Shown: positions 34,535-43,242 of the stretch, in pieces
How the letters are laid out: every line of letters starts with the position of its first letter
How positions within the stretch are numbered: position 1 is the first letter of the stretch
Source: Pontibacter cellulosilyticus
Lineage (GTDB): Bacteria > Bacteroidota > Bacteroidia > Cytophagales > Hymenobacteraceae
Reading direction: 5' to 3'
Assembly (NCBI RefSeq): GCF_014306105.1
Contig: NZ_JACRVF010000004.1
Coordinates: 186,001-250,000, forward strand
Length of the DNA: 64,000 nt
Position numbers and translations under genes: made by a program
The notes under the pieces: generated by a model
Databases searched by the model: none
What the model was told of the DNA's origin: nothing
Seen by the model: the letters and a program-made list of their open reading frames with translations, nothing else

Positions 34535-36646
34535 TTATCTACTCTTTTTTAATAGTTTCACCGTTTGCGCTCCCGATCCGCTGACCATACGGGCCAGGTA
34601 CATGCCTTCAGCCATGGCCCTGCCGTTTACCTCGATCTGGGTGACTTCGCCCGCCTTTGCTGTGCCTGCCTTCAGCTGACGGATTAGGGTTCCCTTCATG
34701 TCGTAGAGGTTGATCTGGTAGTTTCCGTCCCGCTCGGCTTTGAATTCAAGCGTTACATTCTCTGAGAAAGGAATCGGGTAGGCGGTAAGCTGATCCTTTG
34801 CTTCGGGCTGCTCTTTTGTTTGGAGAGTGCCGGTGGCTTGGGATGTCAACCCGCTGGGCACCTCGCAGGCAGTGGCCTCGGATATACACTCACCGACTGT
34901 CGCTGTGACACTGTACCCTGTGCCAGGCACTCTGTTAGCGAAGATCACCGGTTGGCCTTCCTGCGCTACGATGCTCTGCTCGTTTAGCTCTCCCGATACC
35001 AGCTCTATAGAGTTCTTAATGGTGTAGGTGGCGCCTGCCTCTGGGTTGTTTACCTCTACGCTGAAGGTGGTCTGGTAACACTCAGGCGCAATGTAGGTGA
35101 CTGACGGTCCTGCTGCCGATGGGTTCACGGTCAGGTCATTCTCTGCCACGCCCACGCATCCGCCGTCGGCGGCTGCGCCCACGAGCTTGGCGTAGACCGT
35201 GTTTCCGGTGGCCGACTCATAGTTCTCCGGGTCCGTGATCGGGGAGGAGAAGGCACCAGTGGCCGGGTCGAAGGCCTCGTACCAGCCCTCTATGCTGGCG
35301 CCGGTGGAGCCCACTACCGTCGTGTTCTCGGCCGTCAGGTCAAAGACGGCGGTTGTGCCGCCGATGCTACTGGAGCAGAGCGCCTGGGAGGTTGCTGTAC
35401 CGACCGGCTTGGCATGTATGATCACCTCTACCGGTACCTTGCTGCCTTCGCACCCTTCGGATGTTACCTGTGACACGTAATATTTTTCATCGAAAACGCC
35501 TGCCACCGCTGTGCTTGGTGTAGGGGCTCCGGAAAGCAGGGTGTAGGTGCCGTTTGTTCGCTCATACCATCTCAAGGAAACGCCATTGGCGCCCAAAGTT
35601 GCGGTCAGCGGATCGGCCGCATCGCCCTGGCAGTACGCCACATCATCCGGAATAGGCGTTCCTGGCTCCAAAATAGTGAAGTTGAAGAGATTGAAGTCCT
35701 TCAACTCGCTGGTGTAGGAGCTGGACGTGCGAGTCTTCACAAGCATGGTGGCCTCCGGGTCACACACACTTTCTCCTACAAGCCCAAGCGCTGACAGGTT
35801 AACCCCGCCCTCCACGAATTGCAGGGCCAGAGACGTGTTCGAAAGGGCGCCGTCACCAGAGAAGGCGGTGTTCGCACCGGCTGCGTCCACGTTCTCACCG
35901 TTGGTGACGATGAAGGTGCTTCCGGCCGGCGGGGTGATTTTCACCCACGAAAAAATGGTCTTGTTGCCTTTCGTAGATGATTTCCACTCATACACGTCAA
36001 CAACCGGCTGATTGCCTCCTTTGGAAAAGTCCACGACAAACAGGGCATCCCCTTCTTGGCCAGAGCCCGTATCCTCCGGGGTCCGGCCGCCGGTTAAAGC
36101 GCTTGCGTTACCCGTCAGCATGCCGTTTGCCATAGCGATGCCTTTTTGGCTGTACTCAAAGTCCAGGTAGCTGGTGCCGTCCACGGAGCGCGTTTCCGCC
36201 CCGAAGAACAGCCAGATGTCATTGCCAATCTTTTTGGATCTGACGTAGATGTTTGTCAGGTCGTTTTTCTGCGGGGTGCTCGGGCTGGCTGTCTCGATCG
36301 TGTAGGGAGACTGCAAAGGACCGATATAGTCACCGTTTTTGTTACTGGATCCTCTGAACACCTCTTGCTCTGTGTAAATGAGGGGCGCCGCGTTACCGCT
36401 GTTTCCGTCTACGATCCAGCTGGCATTTTCATCGGCTACCGAGCTTCTTCCAGGGATAATCAGGCCGGCGTTTGCAGGGTTTGGGTCTGGCTTCAGGACC
36501 GTTCTCCAGTCCTGCAGGCCCATGGCGTTTCTAGGGAAGTTTGCGTCTATCTCAAAGTCGCCCGCCGTGCCGGGGGATCCGATAGGGGCCCCTTGCCCTG
36601 AGGCAGTTAGTGGGGCAAGGAGAAGAGTGCCAACTAGTAACACCAT
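34535..36646 (-). CDS. T9SS type A sorting domain surface protein
   Basis: A 703-residue exported protein. After a hydrophobic leader (MVLLVGTLLLAPLTASGQ) residues ~25-330 form a large beta-domain (SYLDFEYSQKGIAMANGML, GSGQEGDALFVVDFSKGGNQ) of the kind found with repeat-bearing surface proteins. Ig-like modules follow (AYCQGDAADPLTATLGANGV, LRWYERTNGTYTLL), then a type A sorting domain (LTAYPIPFSENVTLEFKAER ... EGMYLARMVSGSGAQTVKLL). The leader lacks the expected basic residues. In frame upstream an ATG at 36721 opens MKEFSCHTSRAEHVLSKK, then TAG at 36665-36667, then six codons to the Met used here. The true start may have been 36721, with a nonsense mutation now shortening the leader. Confidence 0.78.
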   Translation of the reverse strand: MVLLVGTLLLAPLTASGQGAPIGSPGTAGDFEIDANFPRNAMGLQDWRTVLKPDPNPANAGLIIPGRSSVADENASWIVDGNSGNAAPLIYTEQEVFRGSSNKNGDYIGPLQSPYTIETASPSTPQKNDLTNIYVRSKKIGNDIWLFFGAETRSVDGTSYLDFEYSQKGIAMANGMLTGNASALTGGRTPEDTGSGQEGDALFVVDFSKGGNQPVVDVYEWKSSTKGNKTIFSWVKITPPAGSTFIVTNGENVDAAGANTAFSGDGALSNTSLALQFVEGGVNLSALGLVGESVCDPEATMLVKTRTSSSYTSELKDFNLFNFTILEPGTPIPDDVAYCQGDAADPLTATLGANGVSLRWYERTNGTYTLLSGAPTPSTAVAGVFDEKYYVSQVTSEGCEGSKVPVEVIIHAKPVGTATSQALCSSSIGGTTAVFDLTAENTTVVGSTGASIEGWYEAFDPATGAFSSPITDPENYESATGNTVYAKLVGAAADGGCVGVAENDLTVNPSAAGPSVTYIAPECYQTTFSVEVNNPEAGATYTIKNSIELVSGELNEQSIVAQEGQPVIFANRVPGTGYSVTATVGECISEATACEVPSGLTSQATGTLQTKEQPEAKDQLTAYPIPFSENVTLEFKAERDGNYQINLYDMKGTLIRQLKAGTAKAGEVTQIEVNGRAMAEGMYLARMVSGSGAQTVKLLKKSR

Positions 36647-36721
36647 GGTATAGCACCACAGGTGCTATTTCTTGGAGAGAACGTGTTCCGCCCTGCTCGT
36701 GTGACATGAGAATTCTTTCAT

Positions 36722-37512
36722 AGCTGTAAATTTTTTACAAAAATTCAATCGATTTATTGGGGTGTGCTGTTCCTAGCTAGGTGTGACCGAGGATGGGAAT
36801 GAGTAAGGCAGCAGGCTGTTGCGCCGCAGTTGCTGTTTCGGAAGCCCTGGAGCCATTTAAGCTCCGGCGAGCTAAGGAGGCTGTGCAAGCAGGCAATAGG
36901 AATTCCGGCCTACCTTTCCTGTGAGGCAGGGATTTGTCATATGAGCTTTTTTAGCTATCGTTAGAAATTTGGCTCAAGAGGGTAAACTAGAGTCACAAGT
37001 GTATGAGTGTGTAGAGTGCACCGGGTGTTGGGGCATGCAAAAAAAAAATGGAATTGGGGATCGAGTTTCCAAAGAAAAAGTCACAAGTGCCATTATTCGG
37101 CAGGCTCAGGAGGATAGCCTGCTTCTTCACCTTCAGTCATTGCAATTGACTAAAGTTACAGGGGCTCTAAGCTGCTGTCGCACCGATAGTTACTTTCTTG
37201 TAATGACCATTTAACGGCAGTCTTACATTAGCTTACGCAAGAGAGTATAATATGTATAAAATTTATGAATTATTAAAGTGAAAGAGGGTAAAATAATAGT
37301 GAATAGTGTATTATTGGGGTATTAAGAAGTAGGCAAGGGTGAAATGCCTCAATTTCCATCTTGTAGGCCTCCAAGATTGAAAGCAACTGCTGGTGATTTC
37401 GAAGGTGGTTTAATGAACTTGGGGAAAGCCCTCTGCGCCGGCCTTCTGGTTAAAGCAAGAGGCGGCGCCGGCGCCGCTCCCTGCGTTGTGAAGAAAGTGT
37501 TTTCAACCGGTA
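36722..37512. other. Intergenic region, no supported gene
   Basis: About 790 bases. Frames at 36969-37214 and 37344-37544 look random. A perfect 16-bp palindrome GCGGCGCCGGCGCCGC at 37462-37477 stands 36 bp beyond the end of the minus-strand lipoprotein gene and could act as a terminator, although no clear T-run follows. Confidence 0.45.
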
Positions 37513-37860
37513 TTAGTCGTTTCTATCCCGTGCGGTTGTCGTGATGTTGTTGTTGGCATCGACGGTAATGTCATACTCATAGCACTCGCTCATTTGCACA
37601 CTCTCCACGAGTTCGGCTTTGTCCACCGTGACGGTGAAGGTGACCATGCCCGCCCCGTACCCCCTATAGTCGGAGGAGGCGCCGGCGGGGACGTTGTTGA
37701 GGTTCTCGGTGTTGCCCCCTGAGGTCTTTATCTGGACGCTGGCCTCACCGGTGCCGTTGTTGAGAATCCTTGCGCGCGGGTTTTCGCTGTCGCACTTGTC
37801 GCAACTGCTTAGCGTGGCCGAAAGCGCTATCAGCGCCGCCAGAAATGGAATTTTTTTCAT
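37513..37860 (-). CDS. Small hypothetical lipoprotein
   Basis: A 115-residue lipoprotein, signal KKIPFLAALIALSATLSSC (Cys20), followed by CDKCDSENPRARI. The mature ~95 residues are beta-rich (EASVQIKTSGGNTENLNNVP, GMVTFTVTVDKAELVESVQM, CYEYDITVDANNNIT) and would fit a single small sandwich domain. No family recognised. It is isolated between two gene-poor stretches. Confidence 0.7.
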   Translation of the reverse strand: MKKIPFLAALIALSATLSSCDKCDSENPRARILNNGTGEASVQIKTSGGNTENLNNVPAGASSDYRGYGAGMVTFTVTVDKAELVESVQMSECYEYDITVDANNNITTTARDRND

Positions 37861-38561
37861 ATATATGCTTTAATGGTTTCCTGCTAGCGGATTTTCGGCT
37901 GCGCCCCGCTTTTGCCATTGGCGCAATCTTTCGTGTTTTAATTTATATAAGTATAGTACAACGCAATGTTTGTTAATAGCGCACTCTTGGGAGCCAAACC
38001 ACTACAAAGGTATATTTTTAATCACAGAAAGCCCGAAGGCTCAAACATAGGGATAAAGGGCGCCATTTGCAAGCGGTTGCTGCCGAACATGCGCCATGCC
38101 TCCAGAGCCAGCCAGCCGTGCTCTTAAAGGAGCTTTGCATTGTCGACGGCCGCCCCTAGGCGTAGCAACCTCTGCTTTCACCTGGCAGTATTTCTCGGTT
38201 ATTTTCTGTCCTTCCCGCTTGCATGGAAGGCTGAAAGAGCGGGCTGGGAGGAATCGACCGCCCGTTTCGCCAAGATGTGGGGCCCTCAACGTGCCCGTTG
38301 ATAGCAGAGGCTTCGGTGCTGATGTGGAAGGCCGTTCAATGCTAATCCTCTTTTGGTCACTCGACACTACACGTCCTGGAGCATGTTTCACGAAATCTCC
38401 CTTTCACGAGAAAGACACGCGTGAGTGCTGTCAGATATTCAATCCATGGCGGTGACAAGGGCTCATAAGGAGTCTCTTGTCAGGAGGCTTGCGCAGGTTC
38501 TTGAAAAGTAGAAACTGTGCCTCAAGCGAGTATCTGCCTTTGCCTGCTTAAACGGCAATTC
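37861..38561. other. Intergenic region, no supported gene
   Basis: About 700 bases, GC-rich between ~38050 and 38300. Two long overlapping frames on opposite strands (38041-38391, 38096-38455) are Arg/Pro-rich and look random. No RNA gene or repeat is recognised. Confidence 0.45.
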
Positions 38562-39221
38562 TTAGCTTCTTGGCCTCCTCTTAGACTTTAACATGGTGAG
38601 ATAGCCAACAGTAACAGTAATACTGGTATTATGTGAGCTGACACTATTATCTTCGGTTTTGAAAGTACTGTTGAGGCTTCTTGTTAGCCTTCCTTCTAAG
38701 CTAAAAGCTCCGAAAGATGTTTTCTGAATTAAACCTGCTCCAAGGCATAGCCCTAATTGATATGGCGTGTCGGTTTCCTTCGGGTAGTGTTCAGAGCTAT
38801 CGTCTCCTTCATCAAAAGCAGGTATTTTGTCTCCGCTCGAAACCAAATATCCAAGGCTCGGGCCAAAGTTCAAATTAAAGTTTGTGTTTCTTCTCCCGAG
38901 GGTGATATGTGTCATAAATGGCAGCTCCAAGTAGTTTATTCTTTTTCTGTAGCTTCGCGTTGTGTCGACTCTCTCTGCGAAGTCTCTTTGCGCTAGATTG
39001 AGCTCCAACTGAACTCCTAACTTTGGCTCCGAAACATGTCTCAAAACTATTCCAGCTGAATATCCTTGGGCCCATTCCTGTGTAGATGATCCTAAGCTGT
39101 ATTTTGAAAGGTTAATGCCTGCCTTGAGACCTACCATAGTTTCAGGTGAGAATTCTCCTTGGGCATGAGCCGTTATAGCAACGATTAATAGTAGCAAAGC
39201 CGTAAGTCTAAGAGCCTTCAT
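38562..39221 (-). CDS. Outer-membrane beta-barrel protein (PorT-like)
   Basis: The start at 39221 gives the signal peptide MKALRLTALLLLIVAITAHA with cleavage before QGEFSPE; the longer frame from 39302 hides it. The ~200-residue mature part alternates amphipathic strands (MVGLKAGINLSKYSLG, YSAGIVLRHVSEPKLGVQLE, INYLELPFMTHITLGRRNTN, FNLNFGPSLGYLVSSG, LGLCLGAGLIQKTSFGAFSL) and is typical of PorT-family 8-10-strand barrels. Its neighbour at 39333 has the same layout, so the pair is probably an old tandem duplication. Function unknown. Confidence 0.8.
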   Translation of the reverse strand: MKALRLTALLLLIVAITAHAQGEFSPETMVGLKAGINLSKYSLGSSTQEWAQGYSAGIVLRHVSEPKLGVQLELNLAQRDFAERVDTTRSYRKRINYLELPFMTHITLGRRNTNFNLNFGPSLGYLVSSGDKIPAFDEGDDSSEHYPKETDTPYQLGLCLGAGLIQKTSFGAFSLEGRLTRSLNSTFKTEDNSVSSHNTSITVTVGYLTMLKSKRRPRS

Positions 39222-39332
39222 GAGTATCATTATTTTTCTTATAACAATTTCAGCAAAAAATACAGGGACAGTCACTCCCTCTGAGTCCCTGCTATCAAGC
39301 ACTGCGAAGTTGATCTATCTGAATTTTTAGTT

Positions 39333-39968
39333 CTATTCAAATTCACTATCTGCCAGCTTTAATCTGTAGTTAACCCCTATCTGTATCATGCGGTGTGCTC
39401 CATCAAGCTTTCCCGTGTTTGCCCCTCCTGAGCTGTGATGATCCCTATGCTCCATTATTACTTTGAAACCGTGGCTGTAGCGGGTCTCAACGCCCATTCG
39501 CCGTGTAACCCTGTACTCTATGCCCAGCTCAGCTGAAACATCAAATCTGTTGTAATACTCCGTAATGTCATATGCTCCGCTGTCTAACCTTGTACTAGCA
39601 CTAAGAAGGTAACCTACTTGCGGACCAATAATCAGGAAAAGGCGCTTAGCGGGGCTTAAACCATGATACCAACCTACCGATGCATAGTGGAAAGAGGAGA
39701 CTGCACCACTTGGCGACAAGGTGGAAGGGGGATATTTATTCCCCTTCTCAGAGTAGAGTAGCTCTGCCCGAACAAATCTCTTTTCTGTCAGACGTACCTG
39801 AGCAGAAACTCCCCCAAAATAGCCAGGCTTCAAACCATCAGTTTCTGATTCTTCTCTGTCTAGCGCAATCTTTGATAAGTTGAGGCCTAGCCTTGTGTCA
39901 ATAGTGACTTGAGCGTAACTATTAGAGCCAACTAGCCCCATCACCAGTAAAAGAATTTTTATTCTCAT
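39333..39968 (-). CDS. Outer-membrane beta-barrel protein, tandem paralogue
   Basis: A 211-residue protein with signal peptide (MRIKILLLVMGLVGSNSYAQ). Strands such as IDTRLGLNLSKIALDREESE, GYFGGVSAQVRLTEKRFVRA, LFLIIGPQVGYLLSASTRL and ELGIEYRVTRRMGVETRYSH match the PorT-like plan of the next gene downstream (LKAGINLSKY, FNLNFGPSLGYLVSS). It is upstream of that gene on the same strand with a 111-bp gap, so probably cotranscribed. Function unknown. Confidence 0.8.
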   Translation of the reverse strand: MRIKILLLVMGLVGSNSYAQVTIDTRLGLNLSKIALDREESETDGLKPGYFGGVSAQVRLTEKRFVRAELLYSEKGNKYPPSTLSPSGAVSSFHYASVGWYHGLSPAKRLFLIIGPQVGYLLSASTRLDSGAYDITEYYNRFDVSAELGIEYRVTRRMGVETRYSHGFKVIMEHRDHHSSGGANTGKLDGAHRMIQIGVNYRLKLADSEFE

Positions 39969-40308
39969 TTGTGGGAATGCTATAAAGGTGTTTTAAAACA
40001 GCTCTTTGGCCTACTATTTCGTGGTCTAACAGAACTGTCATACGGCTTTCACTAAAATGCCTAATTATACATTTATAACCTTACTTCCAAGCTGTAAAAT
40101 GTGCATTTCTTTAATGGTTAAATGTATAGTATGTTACCTTTTATTGTTTATTTGCCATATAAATATTGATTTATCTTATTTAGAGCTGCATTTCCACTCT
40201 CGTAGCCATTTGTTAATCATGTTACTCAGAAGCTGAAATATTCTCATTTCTTTATTAAAACATATGTCCATATTTACATATAAAATTTAAACTAAGAAAT
40301 ATTCTGCT
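39969..40308. other. AT-rich divergent promoter region
   Basis: About 340 very AT-rich bases between the barrel genes (minus) and the T9SS gene (plus). No ORF or hairpin; the composition fits promoters. Confidence 0.5.
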
Positions 40309-41523
40309 ATGAAACACTTTTTCCTATTTCCAGCACTCTGCGTCCTCCTGATTCTGGCATCACCATTGAAGGCACAGAAGCATGAAACTCTTTATTGTTC
40401 AAGCGAGCCCGACACCTACATACTTGTGCCAAACGTTTCACACTCAATAGTGCCTGACATTTATTGCGGAAGCACCGCTGAAGTGGTATTCACTATATAT
40501 ACCTATGCTGAGCCCAGCTCTTATGTTAGATCACAATACGCCTCTTTTATCTGGCCGCAGTCCTTTGTGCTGCCCAATGGATGGCAGTTTGTAAAGGTTG
40601 TGTATGTAGGAAAGGAAAGTTCTAATGGCTTAGATTTTTACAAGTACAATATACATCTGAAACCTGATGCGTATACGGGTGGGGCTGTAACCTTCAGGAA
40701 AGTGTTTAAATGCTCTGAAACGGAATACCTGTACGCTCAGGACTATACTGTTAATATTACCAGGAAAGCCTATACTCCGCAGCTTTCCGCAACTGCTAAC
40801 TCACTTACTGTCTGTGGCAGTCAGAGCCAAACCGTAAGTGTTGTGAACCCTCAGCCAGGACACAGCTACACATGGACCTCCACTAACTCTAACACACAAG
40901 TAGTCCCTTCTGCTGACGGGCTTAGTGCCTCAATTTCAGGTATCGGATCATTCCAAGTGACAGCTTCCGCATGTGGCTCTGTAAGCAGCCCTTATGTTGT
41001 TAACGTTTATGGCGTATCGAACCCAGGCTCGATATTTGCAGAAAGCCTTATTAGGAAGATTCAATGCTCCATTGATGAAGTTCCCGGAGCGAGCAGTTAC
41101 AACTGGTACAAAGACGGCGTAAAAGTCATTTCGAATGGATCAAACTTAGTCAGCTTTCCTGTTTATGATACAGATTGTGGAAATTCCTTTTATATTCAAG
41201 TAGAAGCGGTGTTCGATGGCTGCGGGGTATCCAGCAGAAACACCACATGGGCGACTTATGAGTGTGAGGATGGCAAAAGCCTAAGCTACTCTGTTCAGGT
41301 TTACCCTAACCCGGCGACAAGTAAGATCACAGTTAAGGCTCTGGGTAAAGATAGGGCGCTCGAGGCAAGGCTGTACGACCAATATGGACAATTAAAGAAG
41401 GTCGCTTCTTCCGACTCAGGAGATTTTGAAATGGGAGTGCTGGACTTACCTGATGGCACTTATTACTTACACCTCATCAATAGTATCAAGACATACACCC
41501 AACAGGTGATTATAAAAAAATAG
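40309..41523 (+). CDS. T9SS type A sorting domain protein
   Basis: A 404-residue exported protein with signal peptide (KHFFLFPALCVLLILASPLKAQ). The middle has Ig/PKD-like modules with paired Cys (LTVCGSQSQTVSVVNPQPGH, YTWTSTNSNTQVVPS; KIQCSIDEVPGASSYNWYKD). The C-terminal ~75 residues form the sorting domain (VQVYPNPATSKITVKALG ... DGTYYLHLINSIKTYTQQVI). No catalytic motif; a surface or secreted adhesin-like protein is the best guess. It is followed by a strong terminator. Confidence 0.82.
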   Translation: MKHFFLFPALCVLLILASPLKAQKHETLYCSSEPDTYILVPNVSHSIVPDIYCGSTAEVVFTIYTYAEPSSYVRSQYASFIWPQSFVLPNGWQFVKVVYVGKESSNGLDFYKYNIHLKPDAYTGGAVTFRKVFKCSETEYLYAQDYTVNITRKAYTPQLSATANSLTVCGSQSQTVSVVNPQPGHSYTWTSTNSNTQVVPSADGLSASISGIGSFQVTASACGSVSSPYVVNVYGVSNPGSIFAESLIRKIQCSIDEVPGASSYNWYKDGVKVISNGSNLVSFPVYDTDCGNSFYIQVEAVFDGCGVSSRNTTWATYECEDGKSLSYSVQVYPNPATSKITVKALGKDRALEARLYDQYGQLKKVASSDSGDFEMGVLDLPDGTYYLHLINSIKTYTQQVIIKK

Positions 41524-41563
41524 TTGACTAGAGCCGGGGACATTAGACGTTGGCTTAGATTCT

Positions 41564-41617
41564 TTACAAAGAGCATTGGGACAGGGTTTTCACCTGATGG
41601 CCCAATGCTCTTTGTAA
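41564..41617 (+). terminator. Rho-independent terminator
   Basis: Perfect 17-bp arms (TTACAAAGAGCATTGGG at 41564-41580, its complement at 41601-41617) with a 20-base loop, 40 bp after the T9SS gene stop. No long T-run, but position and strength support termination. Confidence 0.7.
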
Positions 41618-42160
41618 TATGCAGGAGCATGAATACGAGCGCCCGCTTTGCTACCCTTGTAGGCAGTGTTGTTTTCTTACTCTGACTTTTCAGTTAGGAC
41701 CTTACTTGGTTAGTTCTGCAGACTTGTGCCTGCTATAAGTGGAATGACAGAATGAGTACTGTGAAGCTGCACTACCAAAAACACTCCAATGCTTGGTGCT
41801 TGTTACTTTTCAATTAAAGACACACTTTGAAAACGATTCAAGAAAATCTCCCTTATTTGAGATGGCTCCCTACGCAGGCCTGAGTAGCCGACTTAGGCAA
41901 GTTTAAGGCCAGAGGGATAAACCCCAGGTGCATTAGGTTATGTGAGCACGTATCCTTTTGATCCGTTGTTGCGGCTTTGCAGACATACAGGTTAACGAAT
42001 TGCGTATTTATATGCGCGCAACTAAAACGGAGTTAACCCGATAACCTGCTTTTCTGCCATGCTCCGCCGCGGCAGACACAATGCTCTCCTTTGCAGTGGG
42101 GAATGCCGGCGGCTTGGGCTTCTCAGGATTGGATACACAGTACTCTCGCCGCCTGTGCGT
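41618..42160. other. Intergenic region, no supported gene
   Basis: About 540 bases after the terminator. Short plus-strand frames near 42059-42334 oppose the small minus-strand gene and look like shadows. No structure recognised. Confidence 0.45.
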
Positions 42161-42349
42161 CTAGTGCTGCCATTCCTGTGGGGTATGGTAGGCCCAGTTC
42201 TTTGCCTGGATCTCCCTTATCCTCTCCAGTTGGCCGGCGTAGACTACTGCCTTGCTCTTCTCCTTGCACAGCTGCAGTACGCGCTTGAATTCTTTGTAGT
42301 CTTCAAAGCCCAGCACCGCAAAGCCTGTCTCTAAAGCAACGTATTCCAT
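42161..42349 (-). CDS. Small hypothetical protein divergent from higBA
   Basis: The start at 42349 gives a 62-residue protein (MEYVALETGFAVLGFEDYKE, FKRVLQLCKEKSKAVVYAGQ) with plausible helices; a longer frame from 42445 would cross the higBA promoter and operator. Similar short proteins beside toxin-antitoxin modules are common, but I recognise no family. It reads away from higB. Confidence 0.5.
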   Translation of the reverse strand: MEYVALETGFAVLGFEDYKEFKRVLQLCKEKSKAVVYAGQLERIREIQAKNWAYHTPQEWQH

Positions 42350-42378
42350 GTTTCTTGCAAAGAGAAACTTTTTTTCTG

Positions 42379-42403
42379 TATATTTGTTGTCAATATGACA
42401 ACA
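42379..42403 (+). promoter_or_regulatory. higBA promoter with overlapping palindromic operator
   Basis: TATATTTG (42379-42386) fits the TAnnTTTG -7 element, with TTG at 42355 at 21-base spacing. TGTTGTC-AATAT-GACAACA (42385-42403, 7-bp arms) starts on its last bases, covering the transcription start. This suits repression by the HigA encoded downstream. The second higBA module shows the same arrangement at 55131-55154. Confidence 0.6.
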
Positions 42404-42439
42404 TGTTTTTACCTTTGCCGTATTAAAGTTAAAGAGGAA

Positions 42440-42733
42440 ATGCATGTATTAAGTAGAAAGACAATATTGGAGTACGCTAATAGGCACGCCGCAGCCAAGC
42501 AGTACCTTCTCGCGTGGCACAAGACCACCGAAGCGGCACAATGGAACTCCGTTAACGATATGCGCGCCGATTTTCCGAGCGCGGAAATGGTTGTAGATGG
42601 CAAGGTCGTGTTCAATATCAAAGCTAACGACTATAGGCTGGTGGCGTTGGTGGGATTTGGAAGCAAGAGAGTATTTGTCCTGTGGATTGGCACACACGCC
42701 GAATACGACAAAATCAGAATAGAAGACCTCTAA
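42440..42733 (+). CDS. higB: HigB family mRNA-interferase toxin
   Basis: The start at 42440 follows AAAGAGGA and gives a 97-residue protein of normal HigB length; a frame from 42395 adds 15 unlikely residues. It has the HigB/RelE-fold markers: MHVLSRKTILEYANRHAAAK, WHKTTEAAQWNSVNDMRADF, MVVDGKVVFNIKANDYRLVA and VFVLWIGTHAEYDKIR. HigB toxins cleave ribosome-bound mRNA. The toxin gene precedes the antitoxin gene by 99 bp, the reversed order typical for hig modules. Confidence 0.9.
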   Translation: MHVLSRKTILEYANRHAAAKQYLLAWHKTTEAAQWNSVNDMRADFPSAEMVVDGKVVFNIKANDYRLVALVGFGSKRVFVLWIGTHAEYDKIRIEDL

Positions 42734-42832
42734 TTGGAGAGGCAAAGCCAAATAAATTAGTAGGCTATTGGAGCCTTTACTTTAAACTTAGTCGGCGAGA
42801 GAGAAGCCGAAGCGTTGCAAGAAATAAGAAGC

Positions 42833-43195
42833 ATGAACATTCACTTAATCCATAACGAATCCGAGTATCACGCAGCTCTTAAAGAGATTAGAAACTTGTG
42901 GGATGCTCCAGAAGGAACCCCGGAGAGTGAGAGATTGGAGATTTTAACTCTGATTGTTGAGAAATACGAAAACGAGAAGTATCCTATAGAGGAACCGGAC
43001 CCGATCGAATACATTAAAATCCGCATGGAGGAACTTGGTTTAAACCAGGAAGATTTGGTTCCTTACATGGGTAATAAAGGTAATGTGTCGAAGGTGATGA
43101 ACAGAAAACGCGGGCTTTCGCTCGAGATGATCCGCAATCTGCACCGGGGGTTGAGATTCCCGCTGGAGGTACTGATCGCCGAGCCATCGGTGTAA
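42833..43195 (+). CDS. higA: HigA family antitoxin (XRE-type)
   Basis: A ~121-residue antitoxin. The N-terminal domain (HLIHNESEYHAALKEIRNLW, ERLEILTLIVEKYENEKYPI) binds the toxin. The C-terminal helix-turn-helix (IKIRMEELGLNQEDLVPYMG, NKGNVSKVMNRKRGLSLEMI) binds the operator, probably at 42385-42403. The start at 42833 is preferred; 42815 is an alternative six codons earlier. A good terminator follows 22 bp after the stop. Confidence 0.88.
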   Translation: MNIHLIHNESEYHAALKEIRNLWDAPEGTPESERLEILTLIVEKYENEKYPIEEPDPIEYIKIRMEELGLNQEDLVPYMGNKGNVSKVMNRKRGLSLEMIRNLHRGLRFPLEVLIAEPSV

Positions 43196-43217
43196 CATAA
43201 TAAACAGCGATAATGGA

Positions 43218-43242
43218 ATCCACGGCACAAGCTGCCGTGGAT
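43218..43242 (+). terminator. Rho-independent terminator of higBA
   Basis: Arms ATCCACGGCA and TGCCGTGGAT with a 5-base loop, followed by TTTCGTTTT, 22 bp after the higA stop. Confidence 0.85.

Noticed and set aside
36969-37214. 81-residue plus-strand frame
   Set aside because: Low-complexity start region with an A-run, no motif and no ribosome-binding signal.
38041-38455. Overlapping long frames on both strands
   Set aside because: Opposing frames of similar length with Arg/Pro-rich composition indicate GC-driven openness rather than genes.
42410-42417. TACCTTTG as an alternative -7 element for higBA
   Set aside because: It also fits TAnnTTTG, but the second higBA module shares the TATATTTG-plus-palindrome layout, which favours the upstream element.
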